Below the pieces are notes generated by a model. It ran no database searches, had not been told where the DNA came from, and saw only the letters and a program-made list of their open reading frames with translations. The position numbers were made by a program, and so were the translations under genes. From Verrucomicrobiota bacterium (GTDB lineage: Bacteria > Verrucomicrobiota > Verrucomicrobiia > Chthoniobacterales > JAFAMB01): a stretch of 8,819 bases of DNA. Of the stretch, positions 1 through 6,548 are shown piece after piece. Location of the stretch: contig JAFAVN010000259.1 of the NCBI GenBank assembly GCA_019242435.1, positions 1-8,819 on the forward strand, read 5' to 3'. Each line of letters begins with the position of its first letter. Within the stretch, counting starts at the first letter, position 1.

Positions 1-444
1 GTCGAGCAACGGGTCAGCCGGCACAGTAGTAAGCTCCTTGAACTGGCCAAGCATGACGATTGGCAGCATCTACGGAGAGAGTTGATTGTAACTCAGGCGG
101 ATGTGGAAGCGGCCCTGCTCCAAATTCGGGACGAACCGATCGTTCACTTGCTGAGCCTGGGCGGTTGGATTCGCGGACTTCAGATCGAAGCCGCCAGCGT
201 AGCGGTCAAGTACTCCCCCGAACGCGCCAAGGCCCTCCGGGACACGGATTTATTGGATTATTACCTCGATCGGCTGACCACGTTACCTTCCCGCCTCAAA
301 CGGAGCGCGTTAATACAAAAGATCATCGTTCAACTGCAGACCATACAAACGTTGTACAAAGATAATTCGGTTCTCACCGTATCACAGGTCAGCTCACTTC
401 GGGATTCTTCAACCGCGATGTTGGATTGGATCGAGGGACCGTGA
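1..444 (+). CDS. Unrecognised protein, 3' end only (5' truncated by the window edge)
   Basis: Frame 1 is open from the first base to a TGA at 442-444, giving 147 residues of a protein whose start lies outside the window. A TTG at 82 could serve as an internal start, but the reading frame upstream of it is equally protein-like (RHSSKLLELAKHDDWQHLRREL), so I read the gene as truncated. The product is soluble-looking and rich in predicted helix, with a short Gly-containing stretch (LLSLGGWIRGLQ) and a helical tail ending in DWIEGP. I see no signal peptide, membrane segment or known catalytic motif in the visible part, and I do not recognise the family. The gene stops about 30 bp before the left inverted repeat of the following repeat element; no terminator hairpin with a T-run follows it. 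Confidence 0.7.
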   Translation, partial: VEQRVSRHSSKLLELAKHDDWQHLRRELIVTQADVEAALLQIRDEPIVHLLSLGGWIRGLQIEAASVAVKYSPERAKALRDTDLLDYYLDRLTTLPSRLKRSALIQKIIVQLQTIQTLYKDNSVLTVSQVSSLRDSSTAMLDWIEGP

Positions 445-474
445 GGGCGTTAGTAATCAGTAACCGGTAATTAC

Positions 475-488
475 CAGTAATCACTAAT
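475..488. repeat. Left terminal inverted repeat of the 475-816 element
   Basis: CAGTAATCACTAAT; its reverse complement matches 803-816 at 13 of 14 positions, with the outer 11 bases perfect. Confidence 0.55.
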
Positions 489-802
489 CAGTGATGGTTC
501 TTATGGGATCAGCTTGGGCCGCGCAGCTGAATCCTGTCCCGGAGGGACCGAGTGATGGTAGCCAGGTATGAAATGCCTGGAAAAGCAGCCATCGGAATCC
601 GTCCCGGAGGGTAGGTGTGATCGGCGGCTTACCAGAGAATGGCTTACATTTCCCAAAAGTGTTGTCGGTTTTGAGCTCATGAGGGGGCGTTCATCCCGTG
701 CCCTACCGGACGGACTCATGGCTGCGTTTTTCCAGGTACTTCGCACCTGCTAGGATCAGGTAGTCCGGGACAGGACCTCCTAGATCCTAACTCCTCTTAC
801 CG

Positions 803-816
803 ATCAGTGATTACTG
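803..816. repeat. Right terminal inverted repeat, overlapping the methyltransferase stop codon
   Basis: ATCAGTGATTACTG pairs with 475-488. Bases 804-806 are the TGA stop of the minus-strand methyltransferase-like gene and the rest encodes its final Ser-Asn-His, so the element end supplies the gene's C-terminus. Confidence 0.55.
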
Positions 817-1688
817 CCCACCGCTCGGGTAGAGAGCCACCAGCCGTCCCCTACTAGCCAGCAACTCTCATCCGGGATTTCGGGTGGTCGGCGCAGAGAT
901 TTCACTCGATCGCTATCGCCACCGAGAAAGGCAACGCGTAACCTGCTCTCGGACTCGGTTTCTCGACCTTGAAAACAGTCGATAATCGCTACCGGCGTGA
1001 CGAATCGGGCAGCCCAACCCTCTTTTCGCCGTTCGACGATGAGAAATCGGCCAACACAGCTGCCGCGGCGGTCTGATTCTTCCCAGCCATGCGTAACGGT
1101 CAGCGGTAACAACAGCCTGCCGCCTTCCCGCAAGGCGTCCAGCCACTGTAGTGGGATAAAGGTCAATCCAGCACTGACGACAATAAGATCAACCCCTGGC
1201 GGCAAATCGGTGATGCCATTTCCTGCGACTGTCTTTGCCTGCGGCCAGAGCGCGAGATTTTCCCAGGTCTGCAGCGCCAGGTCCGGGTCCACCTCGATGG
1301 CGGTAACTTTACCCGACGGGCCAACTAATTCGGCCAGGATAGCCGAGTAATAACCGGTCCCGGAACCCACATGGGCAACCCAATTCCCAGGCTGGATATT
1401 CACCAAATCGAATAGGACAGCCCATAGGCGAGGCTCGCCGTTATTGATGTTTCGATTCGGATCGAGCGCGACCAGCACATTCTCGTACAAACGGCGCGGA
1501 TCGGAATCCGGTGTTACTTGGGAGCTACGGCCGGGCGGGATGATAATCCAAGGACCTGGCCCAACAAACCGTTCGCGTGGAACGGAAGCAAAAGCGGCAA
1601 CGACTCTCTCGGAGCGAACAGGCCCCCTCTGCCGCAAACTCTCGGCATAAGCTTGGCGAGCCACGGCTATCAAATCATCTGAAGACAT
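804..1688 (-). CDS. Divergent protein-L-isoaspartate O-methyltransferase-like protein
   Basis: A 294-residue cytoplasmic protein of the class I SAM-dependent methyltransferase fold, closest in layout to protein-L-isoaspartate O-methyltransferase (PCMT), which methylates isoaspartyl residues in damaged proteins. The N-terminal SVPRERFVGPGPW (about 35-47) is the typical PCMT entry motif, HVGSGTGYYSAILAELVG (106-123) is SAM-binding motif I, and IEVDP (131-135) is the acidic post-I strand end. The substrate-side motif around the usual T-[IV]-S-x-P is replaced by NINNGEPRLWA (80-90), so the canonical serine is missing; activity on isoaspartate is doubtful and another substrate is possible. It is longer than classic PCMT (about 210-230 residues), with roughly 80 extra C-terminal residues. 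I chose ATG at 1688; a TTG one codon upstream (1691) is an alternative, with GAAGG just upstream of both. The gene is divergent from the cystathionine beta-synthase gene. Its last residues and stop lie inside a repeat end, which suggests the C-terminus was altered by insertion. Confidence 0.8.
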   Translation of the reverse strand: MSSDDLIAVARQAYAESLRQRGPVRSERVVAAFASVPRERFVGPGPWIIIPPGRSSQVTPDSDPRRLYENVLVALDPNRNINNGEPRLWAVLFDLVNIQPGNWVAHVGSGTGYYSAILAELVGPSGKVTAIEVDPDLALQTWENLALWPQAKTVAGNGITDLPPGVDLIVVSAGLTFIPLQWLDALREGGRLLLPLTVTHGWEESDRRGSCVGRFLIVERRKEGWAARFVTPVAIIDCFQGRETESESRLRVAFLGGDSDRVKSLRRPPEIPDESCWLVGDGWWLSTRAVGSNH

Positions 1689-1722
1689 CAATGCAAACCT
1701 TCGGCATAACTAGTAAGCTGGG

Positions 1723-1737
1723 ACAATTATTGTGCCA
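1723..1737 (-). promoter_or_regulatory. Candidate sigma-54 promoter for the methyltransferase-like gene
   Basis: Read on the minus strand the sequence is TGGCAC-AATAA-TTGT. The -24 half matches the sigma-54 consensus TGGCAC exactly, the 5-base spacing is right and the -12 half reads TTGT instead of TTGC. It lies about 35 bp before the ATG at 1688, pointing toward it. The departure at the usually strict GC of the -12 element, and the fact that no activator gene is visible, keep confidence low. Confidence 0.3.
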
Positions 1738-1770
1738 CTATAACCAGCAGTTTTAGTCCGGGCGCCTCGA

Positions 1771-1791
1771 GCGCACTGGAAACAGTGGCGC
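1771..1791 (+). repeat. Hairpin with GAAA tetraloop
   Basis: GCGCACTG, loop GAAA, then CAGTG-G-CGC: eight base pairs with one bulged G. No T-run follows on either side, so it is not an intrinsic terminator. The GNRA loop appears only if transcribed as the plus strand, toward cystathionine beta-synthase. Confidence 0.45.
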
Positions 1792-1902
1792 CGCTTCCGG
1801 AACGCGTTACCAGTCCAACTTTGGAGGGAAGCCGCTTCGGGTGCTGCCAAGACTACCCGTCGGATATTCAAGCTGATCGCATTTGGCCGCAAAACGAAGA
1901 AG

Positions 1903-1967
1903 CAGGCGGCTCCCGCGAACAACCCCGGAGCGATCGGAGCCGCTAAGCAATTTCCGAGAGCCGCCTG
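1903..1967. repeat. Perfect 10-bp inverted repeat in the divergent intergenic region
   Basis: CAGGCGGCTC at 1903-1912 and GAGCCGCCTG at 1958-1967, enclosing 45 bases. Extending inward adds two further pairs after one mismatch. It may be the closing stem of a leader RNA or the end of a degenerate repeat. Confidence 0.5.
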
Positions 1968-2104
1968 TTGGTGGATTTTTGGATCGTAACTCTGCCCGAT
2001 ATGACCTGACCAAAGACATGTTTAAGCCCACGCCTCTACAGCCTCGATCTGGTTCCACTTAATGTCGCTTGACGCATCTCCTGGCTCCGCCAGAGACTGG
2101 CAAT

Positions 2105-3493
2105 ATGAGCTCTGGTTCCCCGAAAAATGCCACTAACCCGGCCATTCTCTCTTTAATCGGGAATACTCCGCTCGTGGAATGCACCCGGTTCGATACTGGC
2201 CGGTGCCGCCTGTTCATCAAGCTGGAAAATCAAAATCCAACCGGCTCGATTAAAGATAGAATGGCGTTGGCCATGGTCGAAGCCGCGGAGCAAGAGGGAA
2301 AATTGAAACCGGGTGGAACCATTGTTGAAGCGACTGCCGGCAACACTGGCCTGAGCCTCGCCCTGGTAGCCGCCGCTAAAGGTTACCATCTGATTCTCGT
2401 GATCCCGGACAAGATGTCGCTGGAAAAGATTATTCATATTCGAGCGCTCGGTGCTAAGACGGTGATCACCCGATCAGATGTAACCAAAGGGCATCCCGAG
2501 TACTACCAGGATCTCGCTGCATCGATCGCCGCGGAAGCCCCTGACCGGTATTATGTCAACCAGTTCGAAAACCCGGCTAACCCACTGGCCCACGAACAGA
2601 CCACCGGACCGGAGATCTGGGAACAAATGGAACAGAATCTCGACGCAGTCGTAGCAGGCGTCGGTTCGGGGGGCACGTTAACCGGTTTATGCAATTATTT
2701 TGGAAGAGTGGCGCCGGATTGTGAAATCGTACTCGCCGATCCACAGGGCTCCGTTTTGGCTGAGTATGTCAAAACCGGGCGCGTCGGTAGCGCGGGCTCT
2801 TGGTTGGTCGAGGGAGTCGGCGAAGATTTTGTGCCGTCGAATGCCGACCTCAAACGAGTTCACAAGGCATATAGCATTTCTGATGAAGAAAGTTTCCTGA
2901 CAGCGCGAGAGCTCCTTTTTAAAGAAGGTGTTTTCGCCGGTTCATCGACGGGCACACTCTTCGCGGCCACCTTGAGGTATTGCCGGGAACAAACTCAACC
3001 TAAGCGGGTCGTCACGTTAGCCTGCGACAGCGGCAACAAATACTTATCCAAGATGTACAATGATCTCTGGATGGCCGATCAGGGATTCATCCAGCGGGAG
3101 GGCTTTGGAGATCTGCGCGATTTGGTGTCCCGACGTTATCAAGATGGGACCATAGTGAGCGTCGGCCCTCAGGACTTGCTGTTGACCGCCTTTAACCGGA
3201 TGCGGATCTCGGATGTGTCCCAGGTGCCGGTCCTCGATCACGGCAGCCTCGTCGGAATACTCGATGAATCCGATCTCCTCGCGCGGATGCAAGAGGGTCA
3301 CGGTTCTTTCCGAGATGAAGTCCGCACCGCGATGACTAATCGCTTAATGACCTTGCCTGCTTCGGGGAACATCAGCGAGGTCCGTGCAGTCCTGGACAGC
3401 GGCCGCGTCGCCATCGTCGTGGAACAAGGCCAGTTCGTCGGATTGATCACCCGCATCGACCTGGTGAACTATCTCCGCAGAAAAATCGCATGA
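2105..3493 (+). CDS. cbs: Cystathionine beta-synthase with C-terminal CBS-domain pair
   Basis: A 462-residue cytoplasmic PLP enzyme of the fold-type II (cysteine synthase) family. It is expected to condense serine with homocysteine to cystathionine, the first step of transsulfuration toward cysteine. IGNTPLVE (18-25) opens the catalytic domain; Lys50 in NPTGSIKDRMA is the PLP lysine; TAGNTGLSLA (77-86) and GVGSGGTLTG (185-194) bind substrate and cofactor phosphate; EGVGEDFVP (236-244) and CDSGNKYLSKMYND (307-320) are typical of cystathionine beta-synthase rather than plain cysteine synthase. Two CBS domains follow at about 337-396 and 405-460, the usual adenosyl-ligand or regulatory module. 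The heme-binding N-terminal extension of animal enzymes is absent. I prefer ATG 2105 because it places the family start correctly; a TTG at 2069 would add 12 poorly conserved residues. There is no strong Shine-Dalgarno. Its stop overlaps the next start (ATGA). An O-acetylserine-using cysteine synthase activity cannot be excluded. Confidence 0.93.
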   Translation: MSSGSPKNATNPAILSLIGNTPLVECTRFDTGRCRLFIKLENQNPTGSIKDRMALAMVEAAEQEGKLKPGGTIVEATAGNTGLSLALVAAAKGYHLILVIPDKMSLEKIIHIRALGAKTVITRSDVTKGHPEYYQDLAASIAAEAPDRYYVNQFENPANPLAHEQTTGPEIWEQMEQNLDAVVAGVGSGGTLTGLCNYFGRVAPDCEIVLADPQGSVLAEYVKTGRVGSAGSWLVEGVGEDFVPSNADLKRVHKAYSISDEESFLTARELLFKEGVFAGSSTGTLFAATLRYCREQTQPKRVVTLACDSGNKYLSKMYNDLWMADQGFIQREGFGDLRDLVSRRYQDGTIVSVGPQDLLLTAFNRMRISDVSQVPVLDHGSLVGILDESDLLARMQEGHGSFRDEVRTAMTNRLMTLPASGNISEVRAVLDSGRVAIVVEQGQFVGLITRIDLVNYLRRKIA

Positions 3494-4665
3494 GCTCAAC
3501 AAAACAACACGAATTTGCTACTAGGGTCATTCACTCAGGACAGGAGCCCGATCCCAGCACCGGAGCCATCATGGTGCCGATTTACCAGACCTCGACTTAC
3601 GTCCAGGAGAGTCCCGGGAAACATAAAGGATTCGATTACGCTCGCTCGATCAATCCCACCCGCCTGGCCTACGAACGGTGCGTAGCCGACCTCGAGAATG
3701 GCCAACGAGGGTTTGCCTTTGCCTCTGGGTTGGCGGGCATGGCCACTGTGCTCGAGTTGCTGGATTCCGGCTCGCACGTTATCGCTAGTGACGATCTTTA
3801 CGGCGGCACTTTTCGTCTCTTTGAACGCGTACGGAAAAAATCGGCCAACTTACAATTCACCTTTCTGGATCTCTCGGACCCAGCGGTCCTGAAAAAAGCC
3901 ATTCGACCGGAAAGTCGAATGATCTGGGTCGAAACGCCGAGTAACCCATTACTGAAGCTGATCGATTTAGAAGCGATTGGCGAGTTTGCCCGTGCCAACG
4001 ATCTCATAGCCGTGGCGGATAACACATTTGCCAGCCCTTCGATCCAGCATCCGATCGATCTGGGCTTTGATATCGTCGTGCACTCGGCCACCAAGTATTT
4101 GAATGGTCATTCTGATATGGTTGGCGGCGTGGTGGTGGTCGGTCCCGGGCGAGAACGCGAACCTGTAGCCGAGAGGTTGGGATTTCTTCAAAACGCGGTC
4201 GGCGCGGTGGCTGGGCCTTTCGATAGTTTCCTGGCCTTACGCGGTATCAAAACCTTAGCTCTCCGGATGGAACGCCATTGCGCCAACGCCCTGGATCTCG
4301 CTACCTGGCTGGAAAAACATCGAAAAGTCAGAGCCGTTCGTTATCCCGGACTGCCTTCCCATCCTCAGCACGCGTTGGCCAAACGGCAGATGAAAGGGTT
4401 CGGCGGGATGATCACGATTTCTATCGATAGCGATCTAGCCGGCGCGCGCCGCTTTCTGGAAAATACCCGTCTGTTCGCGTTGGCTGAAAGTTTGGGTGGC
4501 GTCGAAAGCTTGATTGAACATCCAGCGATTATGACTCACGGCACCATCCCCCCTGAGCAACGCCGGGCGCTTGGGATTGATGACGCCCTGGTTCGGTTGT
4601 CTGTCGGAGTCGAGGCGGTCGAAGACCTGCGAACGGATCTCGCCGATGCGCTCGAAAAGGTATGA
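3490..4665 (+). CDS. Cystathionine gamma-lyase / gamma-synthase (Cys/Met metabolism PLP enzyme)
   Basis: A 391-residue cytoplasmic PLP enzyme of the trans-sulfuration (fold-type I, MetB/MetC/CGL) family at full family length. Key residues are visible: Tyr50 and Arg52 in YARSINPT, Tyr104 in DDLYGG, Asp177 in VADNTF, the Schiff-base Lys202 in HSATKYLNGHSD, Glu339 in SLGGVESL and Arg369 in RLSVGVE. The start ATG at 3490 overlaps the stop of cystathionine beta-synthase (ATGA), so the two are almost certainly co-transcribed and translationally coupled. That pairing favours gamma-lyase in the reverse direction: cystathionine to cysteine, 2-oxobutyrate and ammonia. Sequence alone does not separate gamma-lyase (mccB/cth) from gamma-synthase (metB), because the residues I can see are shared, so no gene symbol is given. 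Homocysteine gamma-lyase side activity, releasing sulfide, is also possible in this family. Confidence 0.92.
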   Translation: MSSTKQHEFATRVIHSGQEPDPSTGAIMVPIYQTSTYVQESPGKHKGFDYARSINPTRLAYERCVADLENGQRGFAFASGLAGMATVLELLDSGSHVIASDDLYGGTFRLFERVRKKSANLQFTFLDLSDPAVLKKAIRPESRMIWVETPSNPLLKLIDLEAIGEFARANDLIAVADNTFASPSIQHPIDLGFDIVVHSATKYLNGHSDMVGGVVVVGPGREREPVAERLGFLQNAVGAVAGPFDSFLALRGIKTLALRMERHCANALDLATWLEKHRKVRAVRYPGLPSHPQHALAKRQMKGFGGMITISIDSDLAGARRFLENTRLFALAESLGGVESLIEHPAIMTHGTIPPEQRRALGIDDALVRLSVGVEAVEDLRTDLADALEKV

Positions 4666-4667
4666 GG

Positions 4668-4757
4668 CGCGACCCTAATTCGCCTTGAATTCCCGGGGAT
4701 TGTCGGGGACTTCTCATGAGGCAGTCGCGCGATACGCCCCTGGTGGGAGGGGTCGCG
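4668..4757. repeat. 8-bp inverted repeat after the transsulfuration operon
   Basis: CGCGACCC at 4668-4675 and GGGTCGCG at 4750-4757, perfect but 74 bases apart, with a smaller CCCCT/AGGGG hairpin (4737-4741 with 4748-4752) inside. No T-run follows, so it is a poor intrinsic terminator. The remaining gap up to 4948 holds a start-less plus-strand frame open from 4720 to 5001 but no gene I can support. Confidence 0.35.
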
Positions 4758-4948
4758 TTCCCGCAATCCTTTAGGCGAAATTCTGAGATCCCGTTCGGAT
4801 CGCGGATTGCCGGTTCCTGTACATTCGCGGTTCCTATTCGACGAAGATCAAAAACCGGCCTATGTATTTCTTATCAAGGCCACCCCCTCTTTCGACAGAG
4901 ACCAGCTTTCATCAAAGCTGAACGAAAGGCTTAACCCACACAATTGTT

Positions 4949-6520
4949 ATGGAGACAACACTGACTCAAGGCCGGACCGCTGCTTCGCAGACGTCTACTA
5001 AGCCGGTTTCGCAAATTGACCATTTTATCAACGGGAAACGCTTTTCCGGCACCGGGGTGCGAACGCTAGATGTTTTCAACCCGGCCACGGGCGAAGTTGC
5101 CGGTCAGGTAAGAGCGGCTACTGCCGATGATGTAGATACTGCCGTACGAGCAGCCCGGGCAGCGTTTCCGACGTGGAGCGCGACCTCACCTGTCAAACGA
5201 GCGCGAATTCTTTTCAAATTCAAGGCACTGCTAGAGCAGCATTATGACGAGTTGGCCGCTCTTATTACTCAGCAGCATGGAAAAGTTTTCTCAGACGCTC
5301 AAGGCGAAGTCCAGCGCGGTATCGAAGTCGTGGAGTTTGCGTGTGGTATTCCACAGTTGTTGAAGGGCGATTACACCGAACAGGTCGGAGGCGGCATTGA
5401 TAACTGGAGCGTACGCCAACCCCTCGGTGTGGTGGCAGGGATCACTCCGTTTAATTTCCCTGTCATGGTGCCAATGTGGATGTTTCCAGTTGCGATTGCC
5501 TGTGGGAATACCTTTATCCTTAAACCTTCCGAGCGCGACCCGGGTCCGTCTATTCGAGTAGCGGAACTTTTGCAAGCGGCCGGTTTGCCAGATGGCGTTT
5601 TCAATGTGGTCCAAGGCGACAAAGAAACCGTGGACGCAATCATTGCTCACCCCGATGTGGAGGCACTATCGTTTGTCGGTTCGACTCCGATCGCGGAATA
5701 CATCCACCTCGAAGGTTCGCGACGGGGAAAACGCGTCCAAGCCCTCGGCGGCGCAAAGAATCACCTGGTGGTGATGCCGGATAGCGACTTAGACATCGTT
5801 ACGAACGCGCTGATCGGTTCTGCTTACGGATCAGCGGGCGAACGCTGTATGGCAATCTCGGTGGCAGTGGCCGTGGGCGACGAACTGGCTGACCGCCTTG
5901 TGGACAAGCTGGCACCGCGGGTACGCAGTCTTAAGATCAAGGATGGCATGGATAAAGAAGCGGAAATGGGCCCGGTAGTGACCGCGCAGCATAAAGCCCG
6001 CATCGAGAGCTATATTGAGGACGGGGTTAAATCCGGGGCCAGATTGGTCGTCGATGGTCGCGGATTCAAGATAGCCGGAAATGAACGCGGCTTTTTTCTT
6101 GGAGGTAGTTTGTTCGATCGCGTCACTAAAGAAATGAGGGTTTATCGGGAAGAAATCTTCGGCCCGGTTCTTTGCGTCGTCCGCGTTCCCGATTTGGAAA
6201 GCGCGATTGCTCTGGTCAATGAGCACGAGTTCGGAAACGGCGTCTCCTGCTATACAAACGACGGCAAGACGGCGCAGGAATTCGCGCATCGTATTAAGAT
6301 TGGCATGGTCGGCATTAACGTACCAATCCCGGTGCCGATGGCCTGGCATTCGTTCGGCGGTTGGAAACGCTCACTTTTTGGCGGTTACCATGCCTACGGT
6401 GAGGAAGGTGTCCGCTTTTACACCCGATACAAGAGTGTGATGCAGCGCTGGTACGAGAACACCGCGCTCAGCGCCCAAGCACATGCCGCTGCCAATCATT
6501 TTAACATGCCGACTGTGTGA
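4949..6520 (+). CDS. mmsA: Methylmalonate-semialdehyde dehydrogenase (CoA-acylating)
   Basis: A 523-residue cytoplasmic aldehyde dehydrogenase of the MmsA/IolA branch. It oxidises methylmalonate semialdehyde to propionyl-CoA, and malonate semialdehyde to acetyl-CoA, with NAD and CoA and loss of CO2; these are end steps of valine and myo-inositol breakdown. Evidence: ITPFNFPVMVPMWMFPVA (165-182) with the oxyanion Asn169, LKPSERDPG (191-199) for NAD, FVGSTPIAEYI (242-252), the catalytic Cys300 in SAGERCMA, REEIFGPV (400-407), and GMVGINVPIPVPMAWHSFGG near the C-terminus. At the place of the usual ALDH general-base glutamate it reads QALGGAKNH (264-272), the known MMSDH signature for CoA-dependent thioester release. 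About 20 N-terminal residues (Thr/Ser/Gln-rich) exceed the core; no better start is available downstream and no strong ribosome-binding site precedes ATG 4949. The gene is followed after 28 bp by a transaldolase-family gene, probably co-transcribed. No iol, mms or other partner gene is in the window, so the in vivo pathway is open. Confidence 0.93.
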   Translation: METTLTQGRTAASQTSTKPVSQIDHFINGKRFSGTGVRTLDVFNPATGEVAGQVRAATADDVDTAVRAARAAFPTWSATSPVKRARILFKFKALLEQHYDELAALITQQHGKVFSDAQGEVQRGIEVVEFACGIPQLLKGDYTEQVGGGIDNWSVRQPLGVVAGITPFNFPVMVPMWMFPVAIACGNTFILKPSERDPGPSIRVAELLQAAGLPDGVFNVVQGDKETVDAIIAHPDVEALSFVGSTPIAEYIHLEGSRRGKRVQALGGAKNHLVVMPDSDLDIVTNALIGSAYGSAGERCMAISVAVAVGDELADRLVDKLAPRVRSLKIKDGMDKEAEMGPVVTAQHKARIESYIEDGVKSGARLVVDGRGFKIAGNERGFFLGGSLFDRVTKEMRVYREEIFGPVLCVVRVPDLESAIALVNEHEFGNGVSCYTNDGKTAQEFAHRIKIGMVGINVPIPVPMAWHSFGGWKRSLFGGYHAYGEEGVRFYTRYKSVMQRWYENTALSAQAHAAANHFNMPTV

Positions 6521-6548
6521 TCAGCCTTAAATTCTAGATCTGACCAAC

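Larger units (their letters stand above)
445..816. repeat. Gene-free hairpin mosaic, probable dispersed non-autonomous repeat element
   Basis: This stretch has no convincing gene. It is bounded by a 14-bp inverted repeat: CAGTAATCACTAAT at 475-488 and ATCAGTGATTACTG at 803-816 (13 of 14 positions match, the inner mismatch aside). Left of and inside the boundary are AGTAATCA direct repeats (452-459 and 476-483), a perfect palindrome GGTAATTACC (466-475) and a hairpin ATCACT/AGTGAT (480-485 with 490-495). Further in come CAGCT/AGCTG (510-514 with 525-529), GTCCC-GGA-GGGAC (536-548) and its partial copy GTCCCGGAGGG (601-611), CCAGGTAT/ATGCCTGG (562-569 with 573-580, one G-T pair), CAGGT/ACCTG (733-737 with 745-749) and TAGGATC/GATCCTA (751-757 with 783-789). 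No transposase is encoded. Similar GTCCCGGAGGGAC-type modules are, from memory, common between genes in Verrucomicrobiota and Planctomycetota; membership of a family is inference. Confidence 0.6.
1689..2104. other. Divergent intergenic region with several inverted repeats, no clear gene
   Basis: This 416-bp stretch separates the minus-strand methyltransferase-like gene from cystathionine beta-synthase. It contains a hairpin with a GAAA (GNRA-type) loop at 1771-1791 (GCG-CACTG/CAGTG-CGC with one bulged G), a GCTTCC/GGAAGC pair (1793-1798 with 1827-1832), and a perfect 10-bp CAGGCGGCTC/GAGCCGCCTG pair (1903-1912 with 1958-1967) that extends to 12 of 13 pairs. Within the last loop CGGAGC occurs twice (1926-1931 and 1935-1940). 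It could be an untranslated structured leader of the transsulfuration operon, a degenerate repeat element, or both. I could not match it to a known riboswitch core. A plus-strand frame open from 1744 to a stop near 1989 reads as plausible protein in its second half (FKLIAFGRKTKKQ) but has no start codon. Confidence 0.45.

Noticed and set aside
60..365. Second plus-strand frame overlapping the 5' partial gene
   Set aside because: Low-complexity Arg/Ser/Gly-rich shadow of the frame-1 gene, which is open across the whole stretch.
501..746. Minus-strand 81-codon frame inside the repeat element
   Set aside because: Same reason: it consists of hairpin-module sequence read in an open frame, without a recognisable protein family.
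568..753. Plus-strand 61-codon frame inside the repeat element
   Set aside because: It runs through hairpin modules and has no domain; it is best explained as translated repeat.
1744..1989. Plus-strand protein frame in the divergent intergenic region
   Set aside because: It has no start codon, no ribosome-binding site and no recognisable domain; the basic second half may be chance or a remnant.
1740..1990. Cobalamin or SAM riboswitch upstream of cystathionine beta-synthase
   Set aside because: Fragments such as GGAGGGAAGCC and GCCAAGAC recall parts of these motifs, but the conserved cores do not appear in the right order or spacing.
1807..2058. Minus-strand 83-codon frame
   Set aside because: Arg/Ser/Gly-rich composition without motif; it overlaps the inverted-repeat region and reads as noise.
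4668..4757. Intrinsic terminator of the transsulfuration operon
   Set aside because: The 8-bp arms are 74 bases apart and no T-run follows.
5831..6349. Long 172-codon minus-strand frame within mmsA
   Set aside because: It is antisense to a well-conserved part of the dehydrogenase and shows no domain of its own.
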